A stretch of DNA of 64,000 nucleotides from Cylindrotheca closterium (GCA_933822405.4 CAKOGP040001847.1:62001-126000); one strand, 5' to 3'. Numbered from the stretch's first letter, positions 1 to 10,944 are shown. Numbers and translations: made by a program. The notes: a model not told the origin generated them from the letters alone.

Positions 1-524
1 CGTTCTCTCAAGTAGTATCCTTGGGTCCGTTTGTGAGAGGACCATCAAGTGCATTCACCACAGTGAAATCTGTACAGAGGATATCGTGCTGGTTGCGTTT
101 TGACTAGGCTCATGTGAGCAGAGTCCATGGCACGGCCTGCACCAAGGATGACATTCATTCTTCCATCGTAACGAGAAGACTTTTATAATTTTACAAGTTG
201 TCTACAGTTACCCATGAAACGAATGACCTCCATATCGATAACACCAGTCGGCGTCGCATACGAGACTCAACGAATAGCAATTTCTTCGGTAGGAGAAGGA
301 TACATTGCCCAACAAATCTTGATACCCTTACTATAGCATCAATTGAAATACAAATCACTGGAACTTGGTCTTGTCTCCTTGCATTCCTAATTTACCATCT
401 TCTAGTATTACCCCATTATTTTACTGTGACAACTATTAGAGTGGTGGCAGGATCGACTCGACGACTGTGTCAATCAATTCCGCTCTTTGAATACATCTAT
501 GATCATACAGTATATATGCATTCC
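1..524. other. Left edge, no confident gene
   Basis: Nothing here can be supported as a gene. Some short frames are open on the minus strand near positions 12-100 but have neither a start nor a convincing splice site, so a terminal exon of a gene lying to the left is possible but unproven. The plus-strand open frame that begins at 198 begins with TTG and overlaps the 3' end of the TDP1 gene in antisense, so it is most likely chance. Confidence 0.4.
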
Positions 525-2315
525 TCATGCCATGTAATCTATATTCCATGGTTGATCGTTTGGAGAACAATATCGTTGAGGAATGGAATCGTAGGGCAAT
601 GGGATCGGCATGTCACCGCCCTCCTGTTCCCCCCGACCAGTAAAAGGGACCAGCCGTTTGCCCATGATGCTGGGACAGATCAAGACGGCCATTTCCCACG
701 AGACGACCCGATGACATTTGCCGAACTTCCCATTGATAATTTCTCCCCATGCCGCTTTGGATAGATTCTGACTTCCCATGCAGAACCATGCAAATGACGG
801 TGACTTTTCCTTGTTGTTGCTGCTGCCATTGTCAGCATTTGTTATCATGCGATGCTGATGCTGCAATTGGAAAAAAGTCTTGATGTGCGGAATACTCCTT
901 GGCTTGTGAATCATCATACTATTATTAGTACTGGTCAATGTCGTCTTTGTCGTCGTCCATTTGCAGAGGAGGGGCTTGACACATTTCTTGGTCAAGTTCT
1001 TGATGCGTCCTGGAACAGCAGCACCTCCAGATATTCCCTGATTGGATCCTTCGATTTCTGAAATGGTTGGCCAAACCAATTTGATCATGTCAACAAGATC
1101 GGGTTGTTGTTTGCCCATACTGTTCGTAATAGTGGGAGGCACTACGGAGAGACTGGTGGCAAAGTCTTTCAACCATTTTTCACTGAGAGAGCCAATGGAA
1201 GAAAATTGGCTCACCACGGGACCATATCGAGTAGAAGAATGGGAGGAAGGAACATTGGCATGTGTTTGAATGGCATTCTTCAGCTTTAGGTATCCTTGGA
1301 GTGGTTTTGTTGCTCTGCCTTCTCGTGGTCTCTGTTCACCTTCAGGGAGGATGGCGTGATATCCTGGAATGGAAGGAATAAGAATGGCTTTGGCATTCGA
1401 AAAGTCATACTGCGCAAGTTGGTCCACCAAAGTCCTAGCGGGTCCTCCGTTCGACCATTGCTTCTTGGTTCGGTAACCATAGGATTCGAAGTAATGAATC
1501 AAGGTTTTTTCAAAATCGTCACCAAGGGACGAAGGAGCTGCGGCGGCCTTGACCGACGACTTGAATGGAAAGTCTTGCACAAAGGCACCATTGGCTTGGA
1601 GTTCCAAATCTACCTTCCCAATGTTGGCTGTTGAGACAACCACCCGCAATCTGTCTTCCATGCCCACAAGAAACATTTTAGTGTGATGACTTCCATAGTC
1701 GAACTTGTATTGGAGCGGATTTGTGGTGGGAGTTCCATAGGTCGATGGCTCTTCCTTTGGATTGAGCGGACAAAAGTCGGCCGATGGATCCAAAAAGCGC
1801 CAGGAATCTGGATTGTTTCCGCCGCCGGATTGTGTAAAGAACACTTTGTTCCGGACCGAGAGTAATTCAGGGTGCTCTTCCATGAGAAATGAAAAGTCAC
1901 AGAGGAAATTGGAAAGAGCAAACCACTCAATGCTCTTTCTTCCCGGATATCCTTGAGCAATCGTAGTAGGATTATGACTCCCCTTGAAAGGTTTCCAGAT
2001 GGGATCCAATCCCAGAATTTCTCTCAGCGTCATGATGTAATTTAGATGCGAGCTGGACGACATTGTAATTTCTCGCGACCCAAGGTCTTGTCTCAGCTTG
2101 AGGTCTTCGATAGAGGCAAATAATTTAATGACAGGAGTTTGGGAAGCATCGAGGAATAGCTCTTGGTTCGTTGGAGTCTTATTGTTACTATTTGTGGTGC
2201 TGGTGGTGCTGGTGGTGGTGGCTGCAGTCAAAAAGTCAGCAGTCTCAGTTCCGTCGTCGTTGACGGACCTTGCTGGTGATGTTCGTCTTGGACGTTTGGA
2301 AGGCTTTTCTTCCAT
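525..2315 (-). CDS. TDP1: Tyrosyl-DNA phosphodiesterase 1 (TDP1)
   Basis: A 596-residue protein of the phospholipase-D superfamily. TDP1 enzymes remove stalled topoisomerase I peptides from DNA 3' ends and work in the nucleus. Both catalytic HKN motifs are visible: HHTKMFLV near residue 215, and a second His-x-Lys in PHIKTFF, followed about 30 residues later by SQNLSKAAWG. The C-terminus PWNIDYMA matches the usual 'PW..D' end. The first ~70 residues are Ser/Thr/Asn-rich and basic (KPSKRPRR), which could be a nuclear signal. I start at the ATG at 2315, because the frame upstream has only a TTG and contains a splice-donor-like GTAAGT, so a 5' UTR exon is possible. No introns are needed. Length fits the family. 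Confidence 0.93.
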   Translation of the reverse strand: MEEKPSKRPRRTSPARSVNDDGTETADFLTAATTTSTTSTTNSNNKTPTNQELFLDASQTPVIKLFASIEDLKLRQDLGSREITMSSSSHLNYIMTLREILGLDPIWKPFKGSHNPTTIAQGYPGRKSIEWFALSNFLCDFSFLMEEHPELLSVRNKVFFTQSGGGNNPDSWRFLDPSADFCPLNPKEEPSTYGTPTTNPLQYKFDYGSHHTKMFLVGMEDRLRVVVSTANIGKVDLELQANGAFVQDFPFKSSVKAAAAPSSLGDDFEKTLIHYFESYGYRTKKQWSNGGPARTLVDQLAQYDFSNAKAILIPSIPGYHAILPEGEQRPREGRATKPLQGYLKLKNAIQTHANVPSSHSSTRYGPVVSQFSSIGSLSEKWLKDFATSLSVVPPTITNSMGKQQPDLVDMIKLVWPTISEIEGSNQGISGGAAVPGRIKNLTKKCVKPLLCKWTTTKTTLTSTNNSMMIHKPRSIPHIKTFFQLQHQHRMITNADNGSSNNKEKSPSFAWFCMGSQNLSKAAWGEIINGKFGKCHRVVSWEMAVLICPSIMGKRLVPFTGRGEQEGGDMPIPLPYDSIPQRYCSPNDQPWNIDYMA

Positions 2316-2755
2316 GGTATCAGTGAAATCTTTGATAGTGCCTTTCCGACTTACTTGTACAGTTGTGATCCCTAAAATAGTATTCAAACAGTACGAGTAT
2401 TAATAGCAGATGTGACTATGTTTTCACTTCAAATTTTTTCGTTCCGATGGCTTCCGAGAATTGAGACTAAATAAGTATTTTAATAGGAATCCGATCGACG
2501 CCTTCGATTCATTCATACCGTCGTTCATGGAGTCACTATTGAGTCCATTGGTTCGACCGCTTTCTTCCGTCTACGTTAGAGCATTCTGAATTCGACAACA
2601 ATCTTATCCCTCCTCATCGCACAATAATACTGTATGCAGCCATATCTATCTATCTATCGTCTTCTATCGTCGAATGACAAACTGCACTGCGCATTTTAGA
2701 CATATATATATCTATATCTATATCTATATATCTATACCTGTAACACTTTCATCTG
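2316..2755. other. Intergenic, divergent promoters with microsatellite
   Basis: This is the space between the divergently transcribed TDP1 and LRR-like genes. It contains a short (TCTA)n run near 2644-2659 and an imperfect TATATC repeat near 2702-2735. That repeat lies only about 20 bases before the ATG at 2756. I see no other feature. Confidence 0.5.
2644..2736. repeat. TCTA and TATATC microsatellites
   Basis: Two simple-repeat runs: TCTA units near 2644-2659 and imperfect TATATC/TATA units near 2702-2735. They sit immediately upstream of the LRR-like gene at 2756, so they lie in its promoter or 5' UTR. Confidence 0.8.
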
Positions 2756-3892
2756 ATGCATGTTGAATGGCTGATTCACCACTTGTGTTTCGATGAAAAC
2801 TTCTCCAGCGCAGAGATTGACATTGACCTTCACGATGCCGACGTGTGGGATCGATTGATCCGAAGCTTGACGCGGAGCATAGGACTCGAAGAATTGAAGA
2901 TCACACGATCGTCAGACTACCAAGTTAGGTCAGATGAGGATTTGGAGGACTTGTTTCGAGCCATCGGCAGCATGGCACAACTCAACCGGTTAGAGCTATC
3001 AGAATTTTCAACCTTGGACCTTTCCTCCGGACGAAACACATTCGAGAATTTCCTTGGCGTGACAGATTTGCAGATTGACATCTCGGAGGACTCCACCCCT
3101 TTGTCAGCTGACGTTGCAAGAAGCATCGTGTCGATACCAAAATTGCGCAACATTTCCATTGCCACTCCTTGCAGCTTTGCAGTGTCCAATCTTTTTTCGC
3201 CAAGTATTGAAAGCATTTTGGTGGAAGGCTTGTCCGAATTGACCTTTGACGATGACAATTTTCGTCAATTCGTGGAGGATCTGGAGAGGGATAGAGTTAG
3301 ACAGCTGTCGCGTTTGGATATTCTTTGCGTTACAATCGCCAGTCATCAAGTGCCTCTTCTTGCCAACATGTTGAAGCAAAATTCAACCTTGGTGGAACTG
3401 CGCCTATCATTGTCCATCCCAAACGAGAATGTCGTCAACGAATGCTGTGAGGAAATTATTGATGCCATGTCCTACAACACTGTGCTACAAAAGTTTGACA
3501 ATTACAAAAGCCGGGACATCAAAGCATCGTTGGCAACGAAAAAGGCACAGAACGGAATGCTCTTTCACAACACCACACTGCGAGAGTTTGGATTGTTCGG
3601 CGATGATGCTTTCAATGATACCGCTCAAGAGAAAAATCTTTATCTCCGCCTGAATGCAGCTGGCAGGAAACGATTACTGGATGTTGGACCCGGTTCCATC
3701 CATGATTGGGTAGAGGTGCTTTGTGATGAAGGCATCCGAGACAATCTTCCCTGCCTCTTTTACCTTCTTCGGATGAATCCGTCCCTTTGCCAGAGCTATC
3801 GGTACGAGCAAAAAGATGGAACTGATGAAACGGTTCACCAACAATGGGACGAGAACGAAGAAACTAGACAAAGGAAGAAGATATGTAAATAA
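2756..3892 (+). CDS. LRR-like protein of a diatom-type family
   Basis: A 378-residue intronless frame from an ATG. Leucine-rich, repeat-like segments run through residues ~35-240, for example LEELKITRS, LNRLELSEF and LVELRLSL. The C-terminal part has a run of the type 'LRLNAAGRKRLLD' followed by 'WVEVLCDEGIRDNL' and ends near 'LLRMNPSLC'. From general knowledge, that ending recurs in many LRR-like proteins of diatoms, whose role is unknown. There is no signal peptide or membrane segment. A second protein of the same general style begins at 63210. The function is probably protein-protein interaction, but that is inference. The gene could have an additional 5' exon. Confidence 0.75.
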   Translation: MHVEWLIHHLCFDENFSSAEIDIDLHDADVWDRLIRSLTRSIGLEELKITRSSDYQVRSDEDLEDLFRAIGSMAQLNRLELSEFSTLDLSSGRNTFENFLGVTDLQIDISEDSTPLSADVARSIVSIPKLRNISIATPCSFAVSNLFSPSIESILVEGLSELTFDDDNFRQFVEDLERDRVRQLSRLDILCVTIASHQVPLLANMLKQNSTLVELRLSLSIPNENVVNECCEEIIDAMSYNTVLQKFDNYKSRDIKASLATKKAQNGMLFHNTTLREFGLFGDDAFNDTAQEKNLYLRLNAAGRKRLLDVGPGSIHDWVEVLCDEGIRDNLPCLFYLLRMNPSLCQSYRYEQKDGTDETVHQQWDENEETRQRKKICK

Positions 3893-4430
3893 AGAACAGC
3901 TAAACTTCTAGTACAGTAAGATAGTAAAGTATGTATAGTAGGAATAGTTGCGTAGCGTATGTATGTAGTGTAGCGCTACGTAGAGTCAGTCGTCAAATCA
4001 CCTCTTGACTATAGTTGGATTCCAAAAGTAGGATAGAATTTGCCCTGACAACCGAAAAGATATAGATAGCCAACAATGCTCCATGGCACACTTCCCATCA
4101 TGGATTGGTTCGAGTGGTGATACGAAACACAATATTTGGAACAGATTCACGGTCCATCCACATTGATGGAACTGTGGATATTTTCTGGGGGGCTATAGTC
4201 GTTAGATTCGTTTGGAAACGGCGGGTTCGGCCGGCCTTCTATACCTATTACTAGCTAGCAGCCACCATAAGTCCTTCTCTCAAATTTCGCATCTGGAAAT
4301 GGAAAGCCAGTAAATTTTCTTTTGATCAGTATTTGACAGTGAATAGGAAGAACTAGGTAATTTATACTCCAACAGCAACAATAAGCTAGGCTTCAAGATG
4401 GAGTGTCCGTTTTTGTCCACTAGTTAGTAG
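3893..4430. other. Intergenic, nothing recognised
   Basis: Convergent 3' ends of the LRR-like gene and the first isochorismatase-type gene. It contains AGTA/GTAT-rich DNA at 3900-3980 and no convincing open frame or RNA. Confidence 0.5.
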
Positions 4431-5616
4431 TTATTGATCAGCCTCAAAAACCTTCGACAAGGAAGCGATGAGTTTTTCCGAAGTAGTGACAGTACCAAAG
4501 ACACCCCCCTGCTTTTGAATCATCGAAATGGCAGCGTCGTGATTTTTGGGATCTGTCGCTCCGCAGCAATCCGCCAGCAAGGTGCATTCATATCCCATAT
4601 CGTTGGCGTGGCGCATGGTGGTATGAACACAGACATCTGTTGTCACACCCGCCAAGATGATATTTTGAATCCCTTTCGTCTTGAGAATGAGATCCAAATT
4701 CGTTCCGGTGAAACTTCCTTTTCCCGGCTTGTCAATCACAATTTCACCGGGAAGAGGTTTCACCTCGGGAATGATTTCCCACCCTGGTTCTCCGATTACT
4801 AGAATTCTTCCACATGGACCCTTGCTTCCAATCTCAGCTCCAATTTGCTTCGACCTGTAAGCACAATCAGTGAGTGAATCAACTTCTCGTATACTACCGT
4901 ATATGCCAAGGGTGCTTCCTGCCATTGTCACGACGATTTTCTGAAACTTACCGCCAACGTTTGTTCGCTGGGCAATCTGCTAGATCGGGGCTATATTTGC
5001 ATATTATATAACAACAAACAAACACTCAGTGTTAGCGCTTTCTTCATCATAATGTTTGTATACTTGTCAAACTTTTCCTGTCCCGCTTACCGATGACCTA
5101 AGCGGTTTTCAACAGCAACAAAGTGTGAGGTAAGAAGATGTAGAAAAAAGTTCTCGACGACCAGGCTTTTATGTAGACTCACCTTCACGCGTGTGCAAAA
5201 TATGAAAGCCGTGCTTCCTCAAGAAAGCAAGCGTATTTTGAATAGGGACAATGGGTGCTCTTGTATTATTCAGATCGTATCCCATGCTATCAACGTAGCC
5301 TCCTTTTGCACAAAAGTCAACCTAAAGCGGAACAACAAAAACGAGATGAGCAATGGTTCCTTTTTTGTTTCAGATAGATGCCGAATGTGAACTAGCCGTA
5401 AGCGTGACATACCTGCATATCGATAACAATCTTCAAAAGTTACACAAGTATACCGGTAGAATGTGAGAATTGCAAAGCGTCGTCGTGGCATAACTATAAT
5501 CCTATAGTAGGAGCGATGATGATACATACAATGCAGGTGTTCTCTTTCTTCAAGTTTCCATCAAACGGCCAAGGATATGGTTCTGACTCCACGTAGATGT
5601 TGGTGCCATCGTTCAT
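4431..5616 (-). CDS. Isochorismatase-type cysteine hydrolase, six exons with microexons
   Basis: Predicted 237-residue hydrolase of the isochorismatase superfamily, closest in style to the ureidoacrylate/biuret amidohydrolase branch. Exons on the minus strand: 5616-5530, 5430-5413 (18 nt), 5321-5183, 5097-5091 (7 nt), 4990-4952 and 4854-4431. Every junction is GT-AG and the phases agree. Joining them rebuilds the family motifs in order: [25 protein letters not shown] (catalytic Asp), [28 protein letters not shown] (catalytic Lys), and [11 protein letters not shown] with the nucleophilic Cys. I chose the ATG at 5616 because it gives the usual short lead-in before ESEPYP; an in-frame ATG at 5685 would add 23 residues. 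The exact substrate (ureidoacrylate, biuret or another amide) cannot be read from sequence. A paralogue follows at 6286-7074. Confidence 0.85.
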
Positions 5617-6285
5617 GATAGAATTTCTGGAGTTGCCGTTGCCGTTGTTGCAGAGCGAAGATGGCAAAAATATGCGGCTGAGCAAACTGTATTGTCAGAA
5701 AATCTTCGAAAGATACGAACCGTATTTTCAAGGCATTATTTTGTCCTACATACATATTTTTATTTAACGCGCCTTCAAAATTCTCATCGATTTCCGGAGT
5801 TTGAGCGACCACTGATGTGCTTCTCACATTATTCCGGATTCTTCACGCACATTTACGGATCATTTCTTGAGCACATGTATATTTTACCTGGATCTTTGTT
5901 TTGTCATCAAAAGTACTATGATGAAAAGACGACGCTGCCCTTTATAGGACAAGCCTTCATCGGCGAAGTGCAACGATTACCACAGAAGTGCAAAAATTAG
6001 GGTTCCTATTGATTTTTCTGCATCACTATTTTGTCCCGCTTTCGATTACTAGCTCTCCCTCTCCTTTTGGCATCATCATCCTTCAGCAAGCGGCCAAAAA
6101 CCATGTGTTTTATTACTTTACATTTTGCAGGGGCGACGCTGCTTGATTCAGCGGCATTTGTCATGTAGCTGATTTTATTTCTTTTACTCGTATTCATACT
6201 GTTTCTAACGATTGACGCAATGTCGGGAGTGTGACCAGAGTTGTTTGATGACTAGTACCAATCACCAGATAATTGCTCTTTTCTT
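5617..6285. other. Intergenic between the two hydrolases
   Basis: Short open frames occur on both strands (for example 5692-6000 plus and 6006-6197 minus), but none has recognisable content. The region probably holds the promoter of the first hydrolase and the 3' UTR of the second. Confidence 0.45.
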
Positions 6286-7074
6286 TCAGGCTTGCAGCGC
6301 CTTTATCAATTCTTCGGAGGAAGCAACATTTCCAAAAATGCCTCCTTGTGCCCAAACCATTTTTATAGCAGCGGCATGAAACTCATCAATGTACGAGGCG
6401 CAGGCATCTTCAATAACGAGGCAATGGAATCCACGATCATTGGCTTCTCGAACCGTTGTATGGACACATACCTCGGTAGTGACTCCACAAACGATCAAAT
6501 TCTCAATGTTCTGAGCTCGTAAAATCAATTCCAAGTCGGTTGCGAAGAAGGAACCTTTGCCTGGTTTGTCCAAGACGACTTCAGATTCTAGTGGGTACAC
6601 CTGTGGAATAATGTCGTGTCCCTTTTCGCCTCGAATCAATATTCGTCCAAAGGCACCAGCTTTGCCTATGCAATTATTGGTTTGCGAGAGTTTGTGTTTG
6701 GAAATGCACACTTCTTGTGGTCGGTGTCCTTCTCGCGTGTCTACGGGGGACGAGAGGTGGCGTCATTCGGAAGAAATCGATTCAAGAATCAATAAGTAAA
6801 AAGAATCAACAAATTGTGGATGGTACAGTATAAAATGATGTAGCATATGAAACTTACGAATAATCAATACATCATCTTGGTTACGACAAGCGTCCAAAAC
6901 GGCCTTGCAGGGAGCAACTGCTTTAAAAAGTTTGCCAACGTCGTTTCCAAGCGACTCTCCAAAACCACCCTTTTCCAAAAAGTCCTTTTGCATATCAATA
7001 ATGATTAGCGCTGTTTTCGTCAAGTCGAATGACACGGGGCCAGGCTTTGCGGGAATCGTGACAGTGGAAGTCAT
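6286..7074 (-). CDS. Isochorismatase-type cysteine hydrolase, two exons
   Basis: Predicted 223-residue paralogue of the preceding hydrolase. Exon 1 is 7074-6858 and exon 2 is 6740-6286. The 117-base intron has GTAAGT and GTAG borders, and the join creates LIIHTREGHRPQ. Family residues are present: IIIDMQKDFLEKGGFG (Asp), [10 protein letters not shown] (Lys), and GVTTEVCVHTTVREAND (Cys). It lacks the N-terminal [11 protein letters not shown] segment of the neighbouring copy and has 'RPQEVC' where the neighbour has 'RPDLADC', so substrate preference may differ. The two genes are tandem in the same direction, 670 bases apart. That suggests an old duplication, but the exon structures differ strongly (two against six exons). 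Confidence 0.88.
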
Positions 7075-7355
7075 GTTTCGTATAGTCTAGCTAGGAACTT
7101 GCATGTATGATAGCAGACGATAGGTCGGATACGGACTGGTTTTGGGATTTTGAGATTTTGAGTGAAGAATGTTCCGCGTTTGCAAGCGAAGTTTGAGTCC
7201 GGGTTCGCTTTGCGACGGACAGACGGGTGTCTCAGACCATCACATTTTGATTTTTCATGGTGTGTTACATGTTCCCTTGGCAATGAGGATGCAGAGACAA
7301 ACATCATAATAAACATTGCCTACTGTACTCTCTTCAGGCCAGGCAAAACGTGACA

Positions 7356-9131
7356 ATGACAGAGGACGATGATTCAAATGTTTTTTACGACAAACGGAGA
7401 AGGATCTACAATATCTATAGAACAGGCCTATTGGTTTTTACGTCATTGTACACGTTCTTCTTTGCTGGCGCCTTCTTTGGTTACGGTCCAATGATTTTGC
7501 TTTTGCAACGAGACGAAGCCTTCTTTTGGAAGTGCGACGATGAAAATGAGGAACCGACTTGTCCCGATCAAAAAAGCCAACTTCTCAACATCCACTTTGT
7601 GGGGACGCTGATGCAAATCCTGACTCCCTTTGTTGGACATTTGTGTGATACACGAGGACCCTTTGCCACTATGTTCTACACTGCTGCCACGGCACTTGTG
7701 GGGATTGCCGTGCTGATTATTTCTCGGGCGATACCTATAGACGAGCTACTGTATCCGGCCTTTTGCTTTTTGGGAATGAACGCATTTGCAACTTCGGTCA
7801 TGTGCGTCGCTACAGGCCGGATATTCAGCATTTATTCCAAGGAGCAAGTCGGTCAAACCGACATGGGGAAGATGGAAGAAGCAAAGGTTCCTCAGGAACT
7901 AGATTCAGCGGATAGTATGACGAGATCATTGGAAGTTTCAGAAGAAGCCAAGAAGGGATCTGATAAAGATCAAGGCGATGCAGACGACGACTACAAAAGT
8001 GAGGAACAAGACGATGGATCTCAAGACAAAGGCCCACGTAGAGTGATCGGATTTTTGAATAACTTGTTTGATGCTGGAAGTGTCACGTATCTTATCATGT
8101 GGGTCGCACACAAAAACCTTGGAACATCTCTTCAAGTCTTGTGTTACTGGTATTTAGGAGCGGGCGTGCTTATATTTGGTGGGACGCTAACTTGCTGGAT
8201 GCTCGTTTTGAAGCACCAACAAAAAGACAAGGAATTGCAAGAAGAAGCCGATCGAATACGCAAATCGATAGTCACGATAGCGGAAGGTAGAAGCACTGTC
8301 TTGGAAATGGAGAAGCAAGAAGCAGCACTACAAAATGACCACGTTGATGATTCTTCGACGAAGGAGCCGCAAATACTTGCATCGACCGAACATGCCAACC
8401 GAGAAGAAGTAATGGAGGACGATAGTAAGGAAGAATGGAGGGAGCTTTTCTCAGCTTCCTTTCTATGGCTGGTTGCCTTCTTTGCCTTTCATGTGGCTCG
8501 GAATATTTTCGTCCTCACGAGTGCAGAAGCCTTTCTGAAGGATCTTGGAGATACCAGCGACAAATATATTTCAATTTTTACCATGATGATGCCAGCATCT
8601 GTTTTGGGCTTTCCATTTGTCGATTGGGCCTTGGGCAAATTCGGATATCACAAAGCTCTGCAACTAATTAATTTGTTTGGTCTCGTGCATGGGATCATTC
8701 AAATATCAGCAACAGCCAACCTCGATATCCAAATCATTGGCTTTCTTGTCTTTTCTTTTTACCGCTGTTTTCTGTTCTCAGTCATCTTCGCCTACTTGTC
8801 AGCCCTTATGCCCGAAAAGGTATTGGGCAAGGCAAATGGCTTTTTGCACATTTCAGCGGGTGCTGCTGGCCTATTGAACATTCCACTGGGAAATGCAGCC
8901 GTGCAACAATGGAATGGGAGCTTTTTCATTCCTAATTGCCTCTATACATTTGGAATTCTACCATTTTTCTATGCTGCTTATGGGACGACCGCTGGGATCC
9001 GCAGCAAACAAAACCAAAGACAAAACAGCACAGGAACTACTATGGGATTTTCAAAACGGCTTTCCTCCCTTTTTGGCAATAGTCTGTACCCTTCTCTCTC
9101 AGCAACGGATGATGAAGTGGCCAAAGCTTGA
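7356..9131 (+). CDS. SLC43-like major facilitator transporter
   Basis: A 591-residue intronless membrane protein starting at the ATG at 7356. An N-terminal hydrophobic stretch (LLVFTSLYTFFFAGAFFGYG) is followed by several more helices and the loop 'GHLCDTRGP' after helix 2, as in major facilitators. It then has a long charged central loop (residues ~165-230), a second charged loop (~280-355) and a C-terminal block of about six helices. The pattern FFGYGPMILLL with a following Cys-rich loop resembles SLC43-type large neutral amino acid transporters, but the substrate is not certain. It lies divergent from the second hydrolase across only 281 bases, so the two may share a promoter. Confidence 0.75.
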   Translation: MTEDDDSNVFYDKRRRIYNIYRTGLLVFTSLYTFFFAGAFFGYGPMILLLQRDEAFFWKCDDENEEPTCPDQKSQLLNIHFVGTLMQILTPFVGHLCDTRGPFATMFYTAATALVGIAVLIISRAIPIDELLYPAFCFLGMNAFATSVMCVATGRIFSIYSKEQVGQTDMGKMEEAKVPQELDSADSMTRSLEVSEEAKKGSDKDQGDADDDYKSEEQDDGSQDKGPRRVIGFLNNLFDAGSVTYLIMWVAHKNLGTSLQVLCYWYLGAGVLIFGGTLTCWMLVLKHQQKDKELQEEADRIRKSIVTIAEGRSTVLEMEKQEAALQNDHVDDSSTKEPQILASTEHANREEVMEDDSKEEWRELFSASFLWLVAFFAFHVARNIFVLTSAEAFLKDLGDTSDKYISIFTMMMPASVLGFPFVDWALGKFGYHKALQLINLFGLVHGIIQISATANLDIQIIGFLVFSFYRCFLFSVIFAYLSALMPEKVLGKANGFLHISAGAAGLLNIPLGNAAVQQWNGSFFIPNCLYTFGILPFFYAAYGTTAGIRSKQNQRQNSTGTTMGFSKRLSSLFGNSLYPSLSATDDEVAKA

Positions 9132-9405
9132 AAATGACAGCATTAGCCTATATACCACTCTTGTAACATAGAATGTAGAATGTATGCTACCGCGGTACAA
9201 TACTTTGCTAGGAGATTGGTACTATCATAGCTTCTAAAATACGGTCGACTTATGTACGAGCCAAATCTTTTTTTCTGTTGAAATGTGATGTGAGAATTTC
9301 GGAAATTCAGAACCGTCCATATCCTATGTGCCGCTTACAATTGCGGAACATGGGTGACATTCATAATTCTGGGCCTCAATTCCAAAGGCAAGTGGAAAAA
9401 TAGCC

Positions 9406-10437
9406 ATGGGTACTCGCCATGCGATTCTTGCTTTAGTAGTTGCTATTTTTGCTACCTCCTGTTTAGTATGTGCCGATGACAGCACAGTGTCGTACTACAT
9501 GCTGGGGGTTTCAGGCGGCTTGCAAGATGGATACCCGCATCGGAAGAACCTGGACTATACGAATCCCGAAACTGGCGAAACAGTCAAGGCAATACTACTC
9601 GGAAAAGTGTTTGTTCGGGGGTACAAATCATACATGGATGTAATGGAATCGGAATGGCGGCAATACGTGCCTGACAGTGAAGGAAAGCCTTTAATCAACC
9701 CAGATGTATTTGCGACTGGATGCCACGAACATGCGAACGAACATTTCATTTACCTTGTTGACAAACGTCAGCTGATAACAGCGTTGATGGAAGAGCCACG
9801 ATTCCTCTCAATAACACCGGATACAGGACTTGTCGAGATAGAGCATTCTTCTCCACTTATTCAACAGATTGCATGGCATGAAATACGACAAGGTGGCTTC
9901 ACTGATATGAAACGCATTGCCTTTCCGCTGGTAACTTCTGTTTGGTTTCAGCCTACTGCCCATTTCCCTTCTCCCATTGTCAAAGAAATCGATGGGGCAC
10001 AAGTCACAAACTTCCCCGAAAGCTTGGCACTCTTTGCAAATGCCAGCGATGCGGATAGGCTCGAATATATTGCGGCCCATGACGAATGCTTGTTAAAGGC
10101 CAAACCGTCAGTAGCAGACTGTGATATGACGACACACCCAAGCTACAAACGTTACTGGAATAGTGTGGTCAAAGCCATCAGAAAGGCAGAGACAAACAGG
10201 GAGGAGTTGTCCGCAGAATCGAACCCTACTATCAAGCCCATGTGGCAGTGCGAAAAGTATGTTCGCTTTGGAACGTCTTCACAAATGGCAAGACTCAACT
10301 ACGAATTTACAAGAGACGGATTCCGGGAGGTATTAGAATCACTGCCTGCGGTGGATGGGAAGAAATATGATGTGGACTTTTCGGATGGAAAGATTATGAC
10401 AGCAAAGGGCGCCGCCGGGTTGACAATGGAACTGTAA
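9406..10437 (+). CDS. Secreted or vesicular protein of unknown function
   Basis: A 343-residue frame with a clear signal peptide: basic start, hydrophobic run AILALVVAIFATSCLV, and likely cleavage near VCA-DD at residues 23-25. There is no F-type plastid motif after the cleavage site and no further membrane segment, so secretion or an endomembrane location is likely. The body has several cysteines and no motif I recognise. Notable stretches are GCHEHANEHFIYLVD near residue 105 and DCDMTTHPSYKRYW near residue 240. I do not recognise the family and assign no function. Confidence 0.7.
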   Translation: MGTRHAILALVVAIFATSCLVCADDSTVSYYMLGVSGGLQDGYPHRKNLDYTNPETGETVKAILLGKVFVRGYKSYMDVMESEWRQYVPDSEGKPLINPDVFATGCHEHANEHFIYLVDKRQLITALMEEPRFLSITPDTGLVEIEHSSPLIQQIAWHEIRQGGFTDMKRIAFPLVTSVWFQPTAHFPSPIVKEIDGAQVTNFPESLALFANASDADRLEYIAAHDECLLKAKPSVADCDMTTHPSYKRYWNSVVKAIRKAETNREELSAESNPTIKPMWQCEKYVRFGTSSQMARLNYEFTRDGFREVLESLPAVDGKKYDVDFSDGKIMTAKGAAGLTMEL

Positions 10438-10944
10438 TACACTTTGCCACAGCCATAACGGACGTTTATAATATGGTTTCTTGCCTGTTCACTGTGCACT
10501 ATTCAATACAAGAAGACAAATCTAGCTCAAGTTATCGAGTTGCTGGAATTATGCTTTGGTTGTTGGGATAGAATATTCATTCTCACTCCCTTCCTCGCAG
10601 AAGCTTTCGTGCTTGTCGACAGGACGTATTCCACTGCCTCTTCCCCGAAATCATTCTTCATTCTATACTCACATTACGTAATGTGATTACACAGGCCTCT
10701 CGCGCTGGGTTTTATTTTGGTGCTCTTCCTAATTTACTATTTCTATCCTTTCGCTTCATCCCAGAGATCTTCAGCGGATTGAAAGATGCCAAATGGCTTC
10801 GCAGCTCTGCATTTTGCAAGTGTTTGGATTGGCTTTGGTAGGAATTGTGATTCAAACTGTTTCCACACATCGCCAATCATACAAGTAGAAACAATAAGGT
10901 ATTCTTGCTGCAATCACATTGCATAGGTAGGAATCAAGGTTTGT
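10438..10944. other. Intergenic, nothing recognised
   Basis: Convergent 3' flanks of the secreted protein gene and P5CR. T-rich and mixed sequence without a supported open frame, RNA or repeat. Confidence 0.5.

Noticed and set aside
198..764. Plus-strand 188-residue open frame
   Set aside because: It starts with TTG, shows no family features, and overlaps the TDP1 C-terminus in antisense.
2756..3892. F-box or kinase annotation of the LRR-like protein
   Set aside because: I see no F-box or kinase motif, only LRR-like rhythm and the NPSLC-type ending.
5692..6000. Plus-strand 102-residue open frame between the hydrolases
   Set aside because: It has no motif, no signal and unusual composition, and it overlaps the likely promoter of a minus-strand gene.
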